In this document: positions 25,266 through 33,775 of the stretch, piece by piece
Layout of the letters: each line of letters begins with the position of its first letter
Numbering within the stretch: the stretch's first letter is position 1
Origin: CAIQJJ01 sp964606085
GTDB lineage: Bacteria > Chloroflexota > Anaerolineae > Anaerolineales > UBA4823
Length of the DNA: 64,000 nucleotides
Direction: 5' to 3'
Assembly (NCBI GenBank): GCA_964606085.1
Contig: CAZSFD010000004.1
Location: 49,784-113,783, forward strand
Program-made: the position numbers and the translations under genes
The notes under the pieces: generated by a model
The model's database searches: none
Told to the model about the DNA's origin: nothing
Seen by the model: only the letters and a program-made list of their open reading frames with translations

Positions 25266-26453
25266 TTAAGGGATTGGAGTAGCAATATTATCATTAGGCA
25301 GTTCTGGCTGAACTACCTCATCAATGCGTGGTTCAATGGCGATATCCAGCCGTTCGGGACGGACAATGTTATATTTTTCAAGGAGATAACTCAAGGTCAC
25401 CGCGTTAATATCATCCACCACGTCAGTATCATCCACAGGTCGCAGAGCAAGGTTGAGTTGTGCGCCCGCGTACAATAAATAGTTCAAGGTAACTGCATCT
25501 TGAGGCGTAACAACCAACGTAATCAGATCAGGGCGTTCTGGCGTTGGTGTGGCCTGAGCTGGCTGAGGCTGACCAGCAGCAGGCGCGGGGGTGTTTGTGG
25601 CGGCGAGGCCATCACTTTCACCTGGAGCAGCTTGAACCTTTTCTTTATCCTGATAGGTGCCAACATACAAAACTTTCACGTTTTGGATTAAAGTCTGGCT
25701 AACCAACCTCGGCCGCTGCTCTTCAGAAGGAACCAGATAAAATGTCTGTCCCAGCAAGGGGTCTTCAAAAGCTTTGCCCAGGCTGGCTACAGCCCCACCG
25801 CCAACGATTTGTGCCGTAATTGAACGGAGCTTTTCATCCGTTGTTAAGCCGGCGGTAGTCTGGTCCTTTTGGGAGTAGCCCAATAAAAACCCTGGCCCTG
25901 GCGCCAAAATACCGGCGGTGTTATTGGGAGATTTACTCTGGAAATCTCGGTCAACATCTACCAGGAGTAAGGTGACAATCACATTGACACGGTCTCCAGG
26001 GCGTAACGCATAAGAGACGCCTGAAAGACGCGTCATCGGGACAGAAACAGCTACTTTGCCCTTCTCGATCTGAAATGAAATATCCGAAACTGTTGTTGCG
26101 GCCTGTTCGAGGGTATCTACAAGATAATTGGGGTTCAGAAAAACGCCTTGCTGCAAATCGTAACGAGCCACCCGCCCCACAGCTTTTTCGATATCGGTCA
26201 TATACAGCCCGTCAATGAACTGGTCTTGGGGAATTTTCACCGTGATCAGATATTCTGGCGTTATCTTGTTTCCCAAAGCAATCGGTTGCCCAACCACAAT
26301 AACATCCACCATCAACACCGGGGTTGCGGTTGGAACATCTACCTGATCGGGTGCGGAGCCAGGATTTGTAAGCCTGGGGAGCAAGAGAAAAGCAGCACCA
26401 ACACCAACAATCAGCAACAAAGCCAAGTAAATGAAAATTCTTCCACGACGCAT
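25266..26453 (-). CDS. cpaB: CpaB/RcpC-like Flp pilus assembly protein
   Basis: This 395-residue protein has an N-terminal membrane anchor (about 6-27) and an SAF-type domain (VIVVGQPIALGNKITPEYLITVKIP ... LQQGVFLNPNYL), then the RcpC domain with SVPMTRLSGVSYALRPGDRVNVIV. A Pro/Ala-rich linker lies near 285-315. In Gram-negative Tad systems it assists the secretin; no secretin gene is seen here, so in this organism it may work at the cell wall. It is the first gene of the operon, 42 bp from the -10 box. Confidence 0.88.
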   Translation of the reverse strand: MRRGRIFIYLALLLIVGVGAAFLLLPRLTNPGSAPDQVDVPTATPVLMVDVIVVGQPIALGNKITPEYLITVKIPQDQFIDGLYMTDIEKAVGRVARYDLQQGVFLNPNYLVDTLEQAATTVSDISFQIEKGKVAVSVPMTRLSGVSYALRPGDRVNVIVTLLLVDVDRDFQSKSPNNTAGILAPGPGFLLGYSQKDQTTAGLTTDEKLRSITAQIVGGGAVASLGKAFEDPLLGQTFYLVPSEEQRPRLVSQTLIQNVKVLYVGTYQDKEKVQAAPGESDGLAATNTPAPAAGQPQPAQATPTPERPDLITLVVTPQDAVTLNYLLYAGAQLNLALRPVDDTDVVDDINAVTLSYLLEKYNIVRPERLDIAIEPRIDEVVQPELPNDNIATPIP

Positions 26454-26494
26454 GTCAGCCTCCAGTGTCGATATGGTTTCGCGAAACTAATACT

Positions 26495-26522
26495 ATCATA
26501 CGCGTTTTGCCTTAAAAGTCAA
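26495..26522 (-). promoter_or_regulatory. Promoter of the cpaB-tad operon
   Basis: On the minus strand TTGACT (26517-26522) and TATGAT (26495-26500) are 16 bp apart, close to the sigma-70 consensus, and lie 42 bp upstream of the cpaB start. The rest of the 26454-26729 gap shows nothing else recognisable. Confidence 0.65.
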
Positions 26523-26729
26523 GCTGACGGGAAGTACAGGAGTACCGTATGCTCTAAAAAATTATCACGACAGCAAAGATTATCGTACTCCATCCACCAT
26601 CTAAATTTTTCACACGAACCATTAATTTCCCGTTGATAAGAGGCGAACTCTTGATAAGATAAAACTAACAGGCGAAGATATAATTGTTTTATAAACAACA
26701 GTCGCTTTTGAGAAAGTAAACCCTGTTCC

Positions 26730-27905
26730 ATGCAAATTCTCGCTCTGTGGCTTTTATTGCGCATTTTGACCAGCATTTGGGCAGCAGTAGTGTCTCCTAT
26801 GCGCCCATTGACCCCCATCGAGCAAAGTATTGCCCTATGGCCCCCGGCAGTAAGTTTCGATGAATGGCTGGAACGCGTTTTTCTGGCTCCTTGGTTGCGC
26901 TGGGATGCGGGGTGGTATCAGAAGATCGTACTTGATGGGTATCAGCAAGGGATTGGTACAGCCCAATTTCACCCGCTGTATCCATGGATTGCCAGTCTAT
27001 TTCATATAGCTGGAATTCACCCCATTGCCAGCCTTTTGTTGGTTAGTTCCATCGCCACCCTTTTGTTTCTCTTGGCCTTCGAGCGTTTGGCGCGCCTGGA
27101 CATAAGTGACGAGAACACACGCACCAGCCTGTTCTTATTGTTGGCTTACCCGGTTTCTTTTGTTTTGTTCGCCCCCTATTCAGAAAGCCTGTTTCTCTTG
27201 AGCACAGCACTATGCTTGTGGAATATGCGCCAAAAAAACTGGCTTTTCGCCGGATTAAGCGGAGCAATAGCCACACTCACTCGTCAACAAGGGATTTTTT
27301 TGTTGATACCCATGGCTTGGGAAATATGGAAATGGCAAAAACAGGCCAAACCGAAATTGTCTAAAAAATGGCAAGGTTGGCTGAGTTTATTCCTGGTTTT
27401 ATGCGGGTGGATTTTATGGTCTATATATCGGGCATGGGCGCTTAATGACCTGAACTTCAATTTTTCCAGTTTCCAAAAATTTGTCTATTCCGTGCTGATT
27501 TCACCACAGGCCAATCAGGTTGTGACCGTGCAAGAGTTTCTCTGGCCATGGCAAGCGCTTCAAATAGCACTCAGCAAATTCTGGCAATTCCCCGACCTCG
27601 ATATGAGTATTAATCTCGTGCTGGCCGGGGTATTTATCATAGGCTTCCTACTGTCCTGGCGCAACCTGCACCCCAGTTATCGGCTTTATTGTGTTGCCAT
27701 CGTTTTGATCAGCTTAAGTTATTACACTGGCCCGACTCATCCCTACATGGGTCTACCGCGCCATTTGTTGTTGGCGTTCCCTGTTTTTATCGGTCTGGCG
27801 CCATTGATCAAACGTCCCTGGCAGCGCCTGAGCATCTTGGGCGTCGGCATAGCCGGAATGCTATTCTTGCTTCTGCAATACATTTTGGAAGCCTGGGTAC
27901 CATGA
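26730..27905 (+). CDS. PIG-V-like mannosyltransferase-type membrane protein
   Basis: This 391-residue protein has about nine hydrophobic segments and a GT-C-like layout. WDAGWYQKIVLDGY (about 57-70), FHPLYPW (about 81-87), LAYPVSFVLFAPYSESLF and ATLTRQQGIFLLIP are typical of the PIG-V family of lipid-linked mannosyltransferases. It would transfer a hexose from a polyprenyl-phosphate donor on the outer side of the membrane. The acceptor is unknown. It is divergent from the tad operon and followed 36 bp later by another membrane protein gene. Confidence 0.75.
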   Translation: MQILALWLLLRILTSIWAAVVSPMRPLTPIEQSIALWPPAVSFDEWLERVFLAPWLRWDAGWYQKIVLDGYQQGIGTAQFHPLYPWIASLFHIAGIHPIASLLLVSSIATLLFLLAFERLARLDISDENTRTSLFLLLAYPVSFVLFAPYSESLFLLSTALCLWNMRQKNWLFAGLSGAIATLTRQQGIFLLIPMAWEIWKWQKQAKPKLSKKWQGWLSLFLVLCGWILWSIYRAWALNDLNFNFSSFQKFVYSVLISPQANQVVTVQEFLWPWQALQIALSKFWQFPDLDMSINLVLAGVFIIGFLLSWRNLHPSYRLYCVAIVLISLSYYTGPTHPYMGLPRHLLLAFPVFIGLAPLIKRPWQRLSILGVGIAGMLFLLLQYILEAWVP

Positions 27906-27941
27906 CGCAGGGATAAAACCCAGGTTAAGCGATAAAAGCCT

Positions 27942-29534
27942 ATGAACATCACCAAGAAAACCAACCTGTTAAATGCCCTTAAACCCAGCCTGGATATCGT
28001 CTGGCTGCTCGCCATCATGGCCGGCTTTGGTTTCTATGTTTCACTTGTCCCCACTCCCCCCAATGATTTCTGGTGGCATCTCAAAATCGGCGAGATCATT
28101 TTCACCAGCGGGCAAATACCCAACAGCAATTTGTTCGCATGGACACTGCCTCCCGATTACCCATTCTTCTACGGGGCCTGGCTCGGTGAATGGCTGCTCT
28201 ATGCTGTCTACCATCTCGGTCAGATGGAACTGGTACTCTTTGCCCGCAATGCGCTGATTTTGGCGGCTTTTGCACTGGCTGCGCTGAACGCCAGGTTGCG
28301 TAGCGGCTCGTGGCGGTTGGCGGCGCTCGTTACGGCTGCGGCTTGCCTCATTTCACTCAACAATCTCGTCGTGCGCCCACAAATCTGGTCGTGGTTACCC
28401 TTCATGGGATTCTATTTCCTGCTCAATCGCTACACGGAGGGGCGTCTGCACCGTGCCTGGCTATTGTTGCTTATCCCGATGATGATTTTTTGGACGAATG
28501 TTCATGGCGCATTCATTTTGGGGATAGCCTTGATGGGGATTTACTGCAGCGGGGAGGCGCTGCGAGCCCTGTTACGAGCCACAGGGGCGATTCCATGGAA
28601 GGATATTTTCTGGCTTTGGGCAGTTTGCTTACTTAGCGGGCTATCCACCGTGGTTAACCCACGTGGAACAGGCATCTTCGCTTATGTAGCAGATTTGCTG
28701 ACCGACCAACCCAGCCAGCGCCTGATTGAAGAATGGCAGTCGCCTACCCCGGCGGGTATCGCCAACATCGCTTTCTTCGCAGTCACACTGCTTTTGATCA
28801 TTGTGTTGGCCTACGCGCGCTTCCGCCCCACTCCCACCGACATGCTGCTGCTCATTAGTTTTCTGTGGTTGGCCTGGAACGGGCAACGATATACCATTTG
28901 GTTTGGCTGGGTCAGTATGCCTATCCTGGCCCAGACCATTGGATCGCTGCCTATTCCTACTCCGCGCTTCACCCCACAGCGCAACTGGATCAACGCCGTC
29001 CTGATATTAGCCCTCTTTACGCCAATGGCCCTGGTACAACCCTGGTTTATCGAACAGATGCCTCTGCCTCAAACCTATTGGGAATTTACTTTGCGCGACA
29101 AGGCCCAGGGACCATTGCTCACCCACAAAACGCCCATAGATGCTGTGGAATACCTGCGTACTCACCCTGGCGGTAAACTTTTCAACGAAATGGGGTATGG
29201 CAGCTACTTGATCTGGGCCTTGCCCACGCAACACGTGTTCATTGATCCACGTGTTGAGTTGTACCCATACGAGCAATGGGAAGATTATATTGATATCATC
29301 CGTGGTTATCGCTACAACGAACTGCTTGCCCACTATGGCGCTGACCGCCTGCTACTCGATCGCGACAACCAGAAAGACTTGATTGCACTATTACACGATG
29401 ACCCGCTCTGGCAGCAAGAATATGCAGACAACATCGCACAAATATGGGTGCGCCACGAATATCCAAACCATCACCCGGCAAAGAGCGATTCATCTTCTGA
29501 TTCTGATCTTGGGGATGTTTTGCTGCTGCGATAA
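27942..29534 (+). CDS. Polytopic membrane protein, possible GT-C glycosyltransferase
   Basis: This 530-residue protein has about ten to twelve hydrophobic segments (first at about 17-38) and a soluble C-terminal tail (about 385-530). The motif NDFWWHLKIGEIIFTSG just after the first membrane segment and GYGSYLIWAL ... VFIDPRVELYPYEQW in the tail resemble uncharacterised GT-C-like proteins of Chloroflexota; the acidic/aromatic loop after TM1 is where GT-C enzymes bind donor. No firm family can be named. It follows the PIG-V-like gene and both may glycosylate the same surface structure, perhaps the pilus. Confidence 0.55.
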   Translation: MNITKKTNLLNALKPSLDIVWLLAIMAGFGFYVSLVPTPPNDFWWHLKIGEIIFTSGQIPNSNLFAWTLPPDYPFFYGAWLGEWLLYAVYHLGQMELVLFARNALILAAFALAALNARLRSGSWRLAALVTAAACLISLNNLVVRPQIWSWLPFMGFYFLLNRYTEGRLHRAWLLLLIPMMIFWTNVHGAFILGIALMGIYCSGEALRALLRATGAIPWKDIFWLWAVCLLSGLSTVVNPRGTGIFAYVADLLTDQPSQRLIEEWQSPTPAGIANIAFFAVTLLLIIVLAYARFRPTPTDMLLLISFLWLAWNGQRYTIWFGWVSMPILAQTIGSLPIPTPRFTPQRNWINAVLILALFTPMALVQPWFIEQMPLPQTYWEFTLRDKAQGPLLTHKTPIDAVEYLRTHPGGKLFNEMGYGSYLIWALPTQHVFIDPRVELYPYEQWEDYIDIIRGYRYNELLAHYGADRLLLDRDNQKDLIALLHDDPLWQQEYADNIAQIWVRHEYPNHHPAKSDSSSDSDLGDVLLLR

Positions 29535-29627
29535 CACCTAACCCTGAAATCCTTGCACAAAAAACAAGAATTTCCCAGATAGGCGCTATCGCTCTTGCGC
29601 TTTCATGCGGGTTGAGTGACGGAAAAG

Positions 29628-29657
29628 AAAAGGCCCTGCACATGTGCAGGGCCTTTT
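29628..29657. terminator. Bidirectional terminator between membrane protein gene and flp
   Basis: A 13-bp perfect stem (AAAAGGCCCTGCA and complement) with loop CATG has A4 on the left and T4 on the right, so it could stop both the plus-strand gene ending at 29534 and the minus-strand flp gene ending at 29681. Confidence 0.85.
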
Positions 29658-29680
29658 CAACAAAACAATGTGTACTATTA

Positions 29681-29830
29681 TTAGGTGAGGGCCGACGTAA
29701 TCTGCGAGAAGATGGTAGAAATCTGCTCACCGAGCAAACCCAAGACGATAATAACCACGATCGCAATCAAAACGATAATCAACGCATATTCAACCATACC
29801 CTGACCTTTTTCTTTAGGCGAGAACAACAT
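29681..29830 (-). CDS. flp: Flp/Fap-type pilin
   Basis: A 49-residue gene, with a near-perfect SD (AAAGGAGGTG) 7 bp before ATG 29830. The protein begins MLFSPKEKGQGMVEYALI. Gly9-x4-Glu14-Tyr15 matches the class IVb GXXXXEY prepilin motif, which predicts cleavage after Gly9 to leave a 40-residue mature pilin, with a hydrophobic helix at about 16-34. It is the structural subunit expected for the Tad machine encoded at 20.4-26.5 kb. It has its own promoter and a terminator, as expected for an abundant subunit. No prepilin peptidase gene is visible in the window. Confidence 0.93.
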   Translation of the reverse strand: MLFSPKEKGQGMVEYALIIVLIAIVVIIVLGLLGEQISTIFSQITSALT

Positions 29831-29881
29831 GTGTATTCACCTCCTTTCTGTCTCAGATTTCTTCTTAGTGAAGTTAGAAGT

Positions 29882-29910
29882 ATTATAGCAACCTTTTTGG
29901 GAGAATGCAA
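29882..29910 (-). promoter_or_regulatory. Promoter of flp
   Basis: On the minus strand TATAAT (29882-29887) is preceded by TG one base upstream (extended -10) and by TTGCAT (29905-29910) at 17 bp. The -10 box is 51 bp from the flp start codon and lies downstream of the kinase stop. Confidence 0.75.
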
Positions 29911-29937
29911 TACAATTTTTCAAGAATTTCCTTGCAA

Positions 29938-31020
29938 TTATGCAAATACTTTGGTTTTTGTCGCCGGCACCTGGAACATCAGCCGCACGCCCTGCCCGAT
30001 GGCGCTGCGTACTTCCATAACGCCACCCAACAGTTCCACCCGGTCGCGAATGACTTTCAGGCCCATACCGCCTTGCTCTGCCAGGCTATCCACATCAAAC
30101 CCACGGCCATTGTCTTCAATGCTGACCTTGACATTGCTGTCTGTGGCGTCAATCTGCATTTTCACTTGAGAGGCCTGGCTGTGGCGGGCGACATTGCTGA
30201 GCAGTTCTTGTACCGCACGAAAAATCATCACTTCCAGGTACGATTCAAGCCGTTGTTCCAAACCCGAGATCATGATGCGCACATCAATCCCGGTTTGTTC
30301 CTTGAAAGCCTCAACATAACGGCTGATGGTTGGCGCCAGGCCCAAATCATCGAGCATCATGGGGCGCAATTCAAAGATAAAATCGCGCACTTTTTGAAAC
30401 GTGGACGTGGCGGCTGTTTTCAGTCCACCCAATTCCTCGCGCGCTTTGGCCTGATCCAGGTCAAATAAACGCACGGCGATTTCAATTTGCAAGATGAAAT
30501 TCGAAAGCGCCTGCGCTGGGCCATCGTGCATGGCGCGGGCCAATTTTTGACGTTCGGCCTCCTGGGCGCGGATCATCATCTCCACGGTCTCAACCGTAGA
30601 TGCCGAGACGCTCTTACCAGATGACGATGTACTATGAGGCTGTTCTTCTTCAATTACTCCAAAAGCCTGTTGCAACAATGAGTGATATTGGGCAATGCGA
30701 TTGCGATCACTTTGCAGTTTATCCAGTTGTCCGCGCATGACAAAAAGGCGCTGCTGCGCATCTAAGGCCGCGTCATAGGCGGTGCGAATATCGCCACGCG
30801 GCATGCTATCAAACTGCGCCTGAACCTGCTGTAAGTGTGTGGTGACAGAGGCGTTGCGTTGGGTTAACTTGTTCACTTCGAGCTGACTTTGTTCCAACAT
30901 CAGGTCAATCTCGGTTAATTCCTGGTTGCCTTGTTCGATCTCACTGCGCAGCCGGCTTCTTAAGGCTTCCAAACCACTTTGTTCAACAGGTCGTTCTTGC
31001 TGTGCTTTCCCGGTGGCCAT
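29938..31020 (-). CDS. DegS/NarX-like cytoplasmic sensor histidine kinase
   Basis: This 360-residue protein has a long N-terminal coiled coil (about 20-130), a HisKA_3 domain (AQEAERQKLARAMHDGPAQALSNF, His in MHDGPAQ near residue 165) and a HATPase domain (VQELLSNVARHSQA, DNGRGFD, GGMGLKVIRDRVELLGG). No membrane segment or input domain beyond the coiled coil is seen, as in DegS. It is encoded 3 bp after its response regulator and directly upstream of flp. The pair may control pilus or surface genes, but that is inferred only from position. Confidence 0.9.
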   Translation of the reverse strand: MATGKAQQERPVEQSGLEALRSRLRSEIEQGNQELTEIDLMLEQSQLEVNKLTQRNASVTTHLQQVQAQFDSMPRGDIRTAYDAALDAQQRLFVMRGQLDKLQSDRNRIAQYHSLLQQAFGVIEEEQPHSTSSSGKSVSASTVETVEMMIRAQEAERQKLARAMHDGPAQALSNFILQIEIAVRLFDLDQAKAREELGGLKTAATSTFQKVRDFIFELRPMMLDDLGLAPTISRYVEAFKEQTGIDVRIMISGLEQRLESYLEVMIFRAVQELLSNVARHSQASQVKMQIDATDSNVKVSIEDNGRGFDVDSLAEQGGMGLKVIRDRVELLGGVMEVRSAIGQGVRLMFQVPATKTKVFA

Positions 31021-31023
31021 ACA

Positions 31024-31728
31024 TTACTCCTTGATTTCTTGCACTTCGTCTTGCTTCAGGCGTACCCACCCGCGGCGCAGGGCATAAATGGCAGCTTGCG
31101 TTCTATCTTCTACACCCAATTTGCGCAGGATTGCTGTAACGTGATTTTTTACGGTTTGATGGCTGATCCCCAGGGCCACCGCAATCTCTTTGTTGCTCAT
31201 CCCTTTGGTCACATAAGACAATACTTCCATCTCTCGGCTAGAGAGCGGATAATAAGGTTCGCCCGGATCGCCATAGGTTCGCAACGCCCCTTCCGTTTGA
31301 GCAATCAACCAACGTTCCAACCGTGGGGCATCCATCAGGCTTGTACCGACATAAAATTGGCCGCCAGCCACCTTACGAATAATGTCTACCAGGTTTTCTG
31401 GCTGAATATCTTTGGAGCAATAACCAGCCGCACCGCCCCGCATGGAATGTACCATCTGCTCTGGATCGTCATACGCCGTCAACAATACCACCCGTGTTGG
31501 CAATTTTTCCGCCACCACCTGGCGCACCACTTGCTGCCCATTAATCAGGGGCAAGTTGACATCCACAACCGCTACCGTCGGGCGAAATTGTCGGATAACC
31601 TTCAACGCCGAATCGCCATCCGAGGCCTGCCCGACCACAACCAGGTCAGGCGATAGCGAAACGGAGTCTGCAACTCCCTGCAGGAATAATGGATGGTCAT
31701 CTACGATTACGACAGAGATTTGTTCCAT
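31024..31728 (-). CDS. NarL/FixJ-family response regulator
   Basis: This 234-residue regulator begins at ATG 31728 (MEQISVVIVDDHPLF). The receiver domain (about 1-120) has the acidic pair DD and phospho-Asp in VAVVDVNLPLI. The C-terminal LuxR-type HTH (about 165-225) has LSSREMEVLSYVTKGMSNKEIAVALGIS in sequence order. It is the partner of the kinase just downstream. It is divergent from glnA, so a role in that shared upstream region is possible. Confidence 0.92.
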   Translation of the reverse strand: MEQISVVIVDDHPLFLQGVADSVSLSPDLVVVGQASDGDSALKVIRQFRPTVAVVDVNLPLINGQQVVRQVVAEKLPTRVVLLTAYDDPEQMVHSMRGGAAGYCSKDIQPENLVDIIRKVAGGQFYVGTSLMDAPRLERWLIAQTEGALRTYGDPGEPYYPLSSREMEVLSYVTKGMSNKEIAVALGISHQTVKNHVTAILRKLGVEDRTQAAIYALRRGWVRLKQDEVQEIKE

Positions 31729-31852
31729 AAACTTTTCGCGCCATTCAATCAAGGGACAGTGAATAGGATAATCGGAGTATAGCACAGGATAATGACAGCG
31801 GGGAAGGGCAAGGATGCCACACCGTACAATCTAAAATGCCCCATTTGGGTAA

Positions 31853-31881
31853 TAGACACCCCTTTTTCTCGCCCATATAAT
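31853..31881 (+). promoter_or_regulatory. Promoter of glnA
   Basis: TAGACA (31853-31858) and TATAAT (31876-31881) are 17 bp apart, giving a near-consensus sigma-70 promoter with a leader of about 60 nt before the glnA start. No clear nitrogen-regulator operator was recognised in the 221-bp divergent gap. Confidence 0.75.
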
Positions 31882-31949
31882 GCTGCCATTCTTCATCGTA
31901 GCAAACACCGTGCAAGAAAAACCCACAGAACCAAGATAAGGAGTTTCAC

Positions 31950-33362
31950 ATGGCTATAACCCCCAAAGATGTGCTGGAAATGGCGAAAGACGTCAAAATG
32001 GTGGACCTGCGTTTCACCGATATGCCGGGCCAGTGGCAGCACTCAACCATTCCCGTTCGCCGCTTAACAGAAGACCTTTTTGAAGAAGGTATGCCGTTCG
32101 ATGGTTCGTCTATCCGTGGCTTTCAGGAGATTCACGAGTCGGACATGCTCTTGATGCCTGTTGCCGAGTCAGCTTTCATTGATCCTGCCTATGAAGTCCC
32201 TACACTGGTTTTGGTGTGTGACGTTTACGACATCGTCACCCGCCAGGCCTATACCCGTGACCCACGCTACGTAGCCCGCAAGGCCGAAGCCTACCTCAAG
32301 CAAACCGGCATCGGCGACACCATCTTCTTTGGCCCGGAAGCCGAATTTTTCATGTTCGGCGACGTGCGTTACAGCAGCAGCACCAACAACGCCTTCTACT
32401 ACATTGATAGCGAAGAAGGCTGGTGGAAATCGGGCGAAGACCTCAAACCCAATTTCGGCGGCCAGATTCCCCCCAAGCGCGGCTACTTCCCCGTTCCGCC
32501 CGTGGACACTTTGCAGGATGTTCGCAGCAAGATCGTCATGGCGCTGGAAGAATGCGGCGTCACGATGGAAATCCATCACCACGAAGTGGCCACCGCCGGC
32601 CAGTGCGAACTGGGCATGCGCTTCAACACGTTGACCCGCATGGCCGACCAGGTTTTGATGTACAAGTACGTGGTGCGCAATGTGGCCCGGCAGAACAACC
32701 TGACCGCCACCTTCATGCCCAAGCCGCTGTTTGGTGATAACGGCTCTGGTATGCACTGCCACCAGAGCATCTGGCTGGGTGACAAAAACGTGTTTTACGA
32801 TGAAGCCGGTTATGCCCAGCTTTCTGACAATGCCAAATACTACATCGGCGGCCTGCTCAAGCACGCCCCGGCGTTACTGGCGCTCACTTCGCCTTCCACC
32901 AATTCCTTCCGCCGCCTCGTGCCTGGCTTTGAAGCACCCGTCAACCTGGCTTACTCACAGCGCAACCGCTCGGCCATCTGCCGTATCCCGGTCACTTCTG
33001 GCCCGAAATCCAAGCGCATTGAATTTCGCGCTCCCGATCCTTCGTGCAACCCCTACCTGGCCTTTGCTGCCATGTTGATGGCCGGGCTGGATGGCATTCA
33101 AAATCGCATTGACCCCGGTGAACCCGCCGACAAAGACCTCTACTCGCTGCCGCCGGAAGAAGCCGCCCTCATCAAGCAGGTTCCCGGTTCGCTCGATGCC
33201 GTTCTCGAAGCGCTCGAAGCCGACCACGAATTCTTGCTCAAGGGCGATGTGTTCACTACCGATTTGCTCGAAGCCTATATCAATTACAAGCGCGACATGG
33301 AACTCGACCCGGTGCGCCTGCGCCCGCATCCTTACGAATTTACACTGTACTACAATATCTAG
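31950..33362 (+). CDS. glnA: Glutamine synthetase type I
   Basis: This 470-residue enzyme makes glutamine from glutamate, ammonia and ATP. Hallmarks include MPFDGSSIRGF, FGPEAEFFMFG, GSGMHCHQSIW, NRSAICRIP and the C-terminal RPHPYEFTLYYNI. Length and a KDLYSLPPEE segment place it with the GSI-beta type; Tyr398 in that segment aligns with the adenylylation tyrosine, so covalent control is possible. SD AAGGAG precedes ATG. A terminator-like hairpin follows. Confidence 0.96.
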   Translation: MAITPKDVLEMAKDVKMVDLRFTDMPGQWQHSTIPVRRLTEDLFEEGMPFDGSSIRGFQEIHESDMLLMPVAESAFIDPAYEVPTLVLVCDVYDIVTRQAYTRDPRYVARKAEAYLKQTGIGDTIFFGPEAEFFMFGDVRYSSSTNNAFYYIDSEEGWWKSGEDLKPNFGGQIPPKRGYFPVPPVDTLQDVRSKIVMALEECGVTMEIHHHEVATAGQCELGMRFNTLTRMADQVLMYKYVVRNVARQNNLTATFMPKPLFGDNGSGMHCHQSIWLGDKNVFYDEAGYAQLSDNAKYYIGGLLKHAPALLALTSPSTNSFRRLVPGFEAPVNLAYSQRNRSAICRIPVTSGPKSKRIEFRAPDPSCNPYLAFAAMLMAGLDGIQNRIDPGEPADKDLYSLPPEEAALIKQVPGSLDAVLEALEADHEFLLKGDVFTTDLLEAYINYKRDMELDPVRLRPHPYEFTLYYNI

Positions 33363-33404
33363 GGTAGGTCTTCTCCTTTTTCTGTGGTGAGGAAAGGACA
33401 ATGT

Positions 33405-33437
33405 GGGAGGCCGAGAGACGTCCACTCTCGGCCTCCC
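33405..33437 (+). terminator. Hairpin after glnA
   Basis: A 13-bp perfect stem (GGGAGGCCGAGAG and complement) with a 7-nt loop lies 43 bp past the glnA stop. The T-run is weak (CGAATTT), so it is a probable terminator or RNA-stabilising end. Confidence 0.6.
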
Positions 33438-33452
33438 CGAATTTAACCGGCT

Positions 33453-33716
33453 ATGGACATTCAGTTACTACAACCTCAACACTGGCCGCTCATCGCCGCC
33501 ATTTACCAGGAAGGGATAGATACCGGCCACGCCACATTTGAAGCCCATCCACCCGCCGCCTGGGATGAATGGATCGTCTCCAGGCTGCCGGCATTTTGCC
33601 TGGGAGCGTGGCAGCGAGAAATGCTGCTTGGCTGGGGCGCGTTTGGCCCACTCGCCGGGCAGTGGCGCGACGTGCTTCTGCTCGAACGCCGCAGCACCCT
33701 CGCCGGCATCGAGTAA
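33453..33716 (+). pseudogene. Truncated GNAT (phosphinothricin acetyltransferase-like)
   Basis: The 87-residue reading begins like Pat/Bar-type acetyltransferases (IAAIYQEGIDTGHATFEAHPP and LGWGAFGPLAGQWRD), but these enzymes are normally about 160-180 residues. The acetyl-CoA binding half is missing, and sequence after residue 75 no longer matches. A low-complexity CCCCTTGC/CCACTTGCC repeat begins directly after. It is best seen as a remnant cut by repeat insertion or deletion. Confidence 0.65.
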
Positions 33717-33732
33717 AATTCTAACATCCACG

Positions 33733-33774
33733 CTCCCCCTGCCCCTTGCTTCCTGCCACTTGCCCCCTGCCCCC
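33733..33774. repeat. TGCCACTTGCC-type tandem word repeat
   Basis: Near-repeats of CCCCTGCCCCTTGC, TGCCACTTGCC and CCCCTGCCCCC abut the start codon of the next gene. They belong to the same word family as repeats at 40966-41010 and 60735-60769. Confidence 0.65.
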
Positions 33775-33775
33775 T

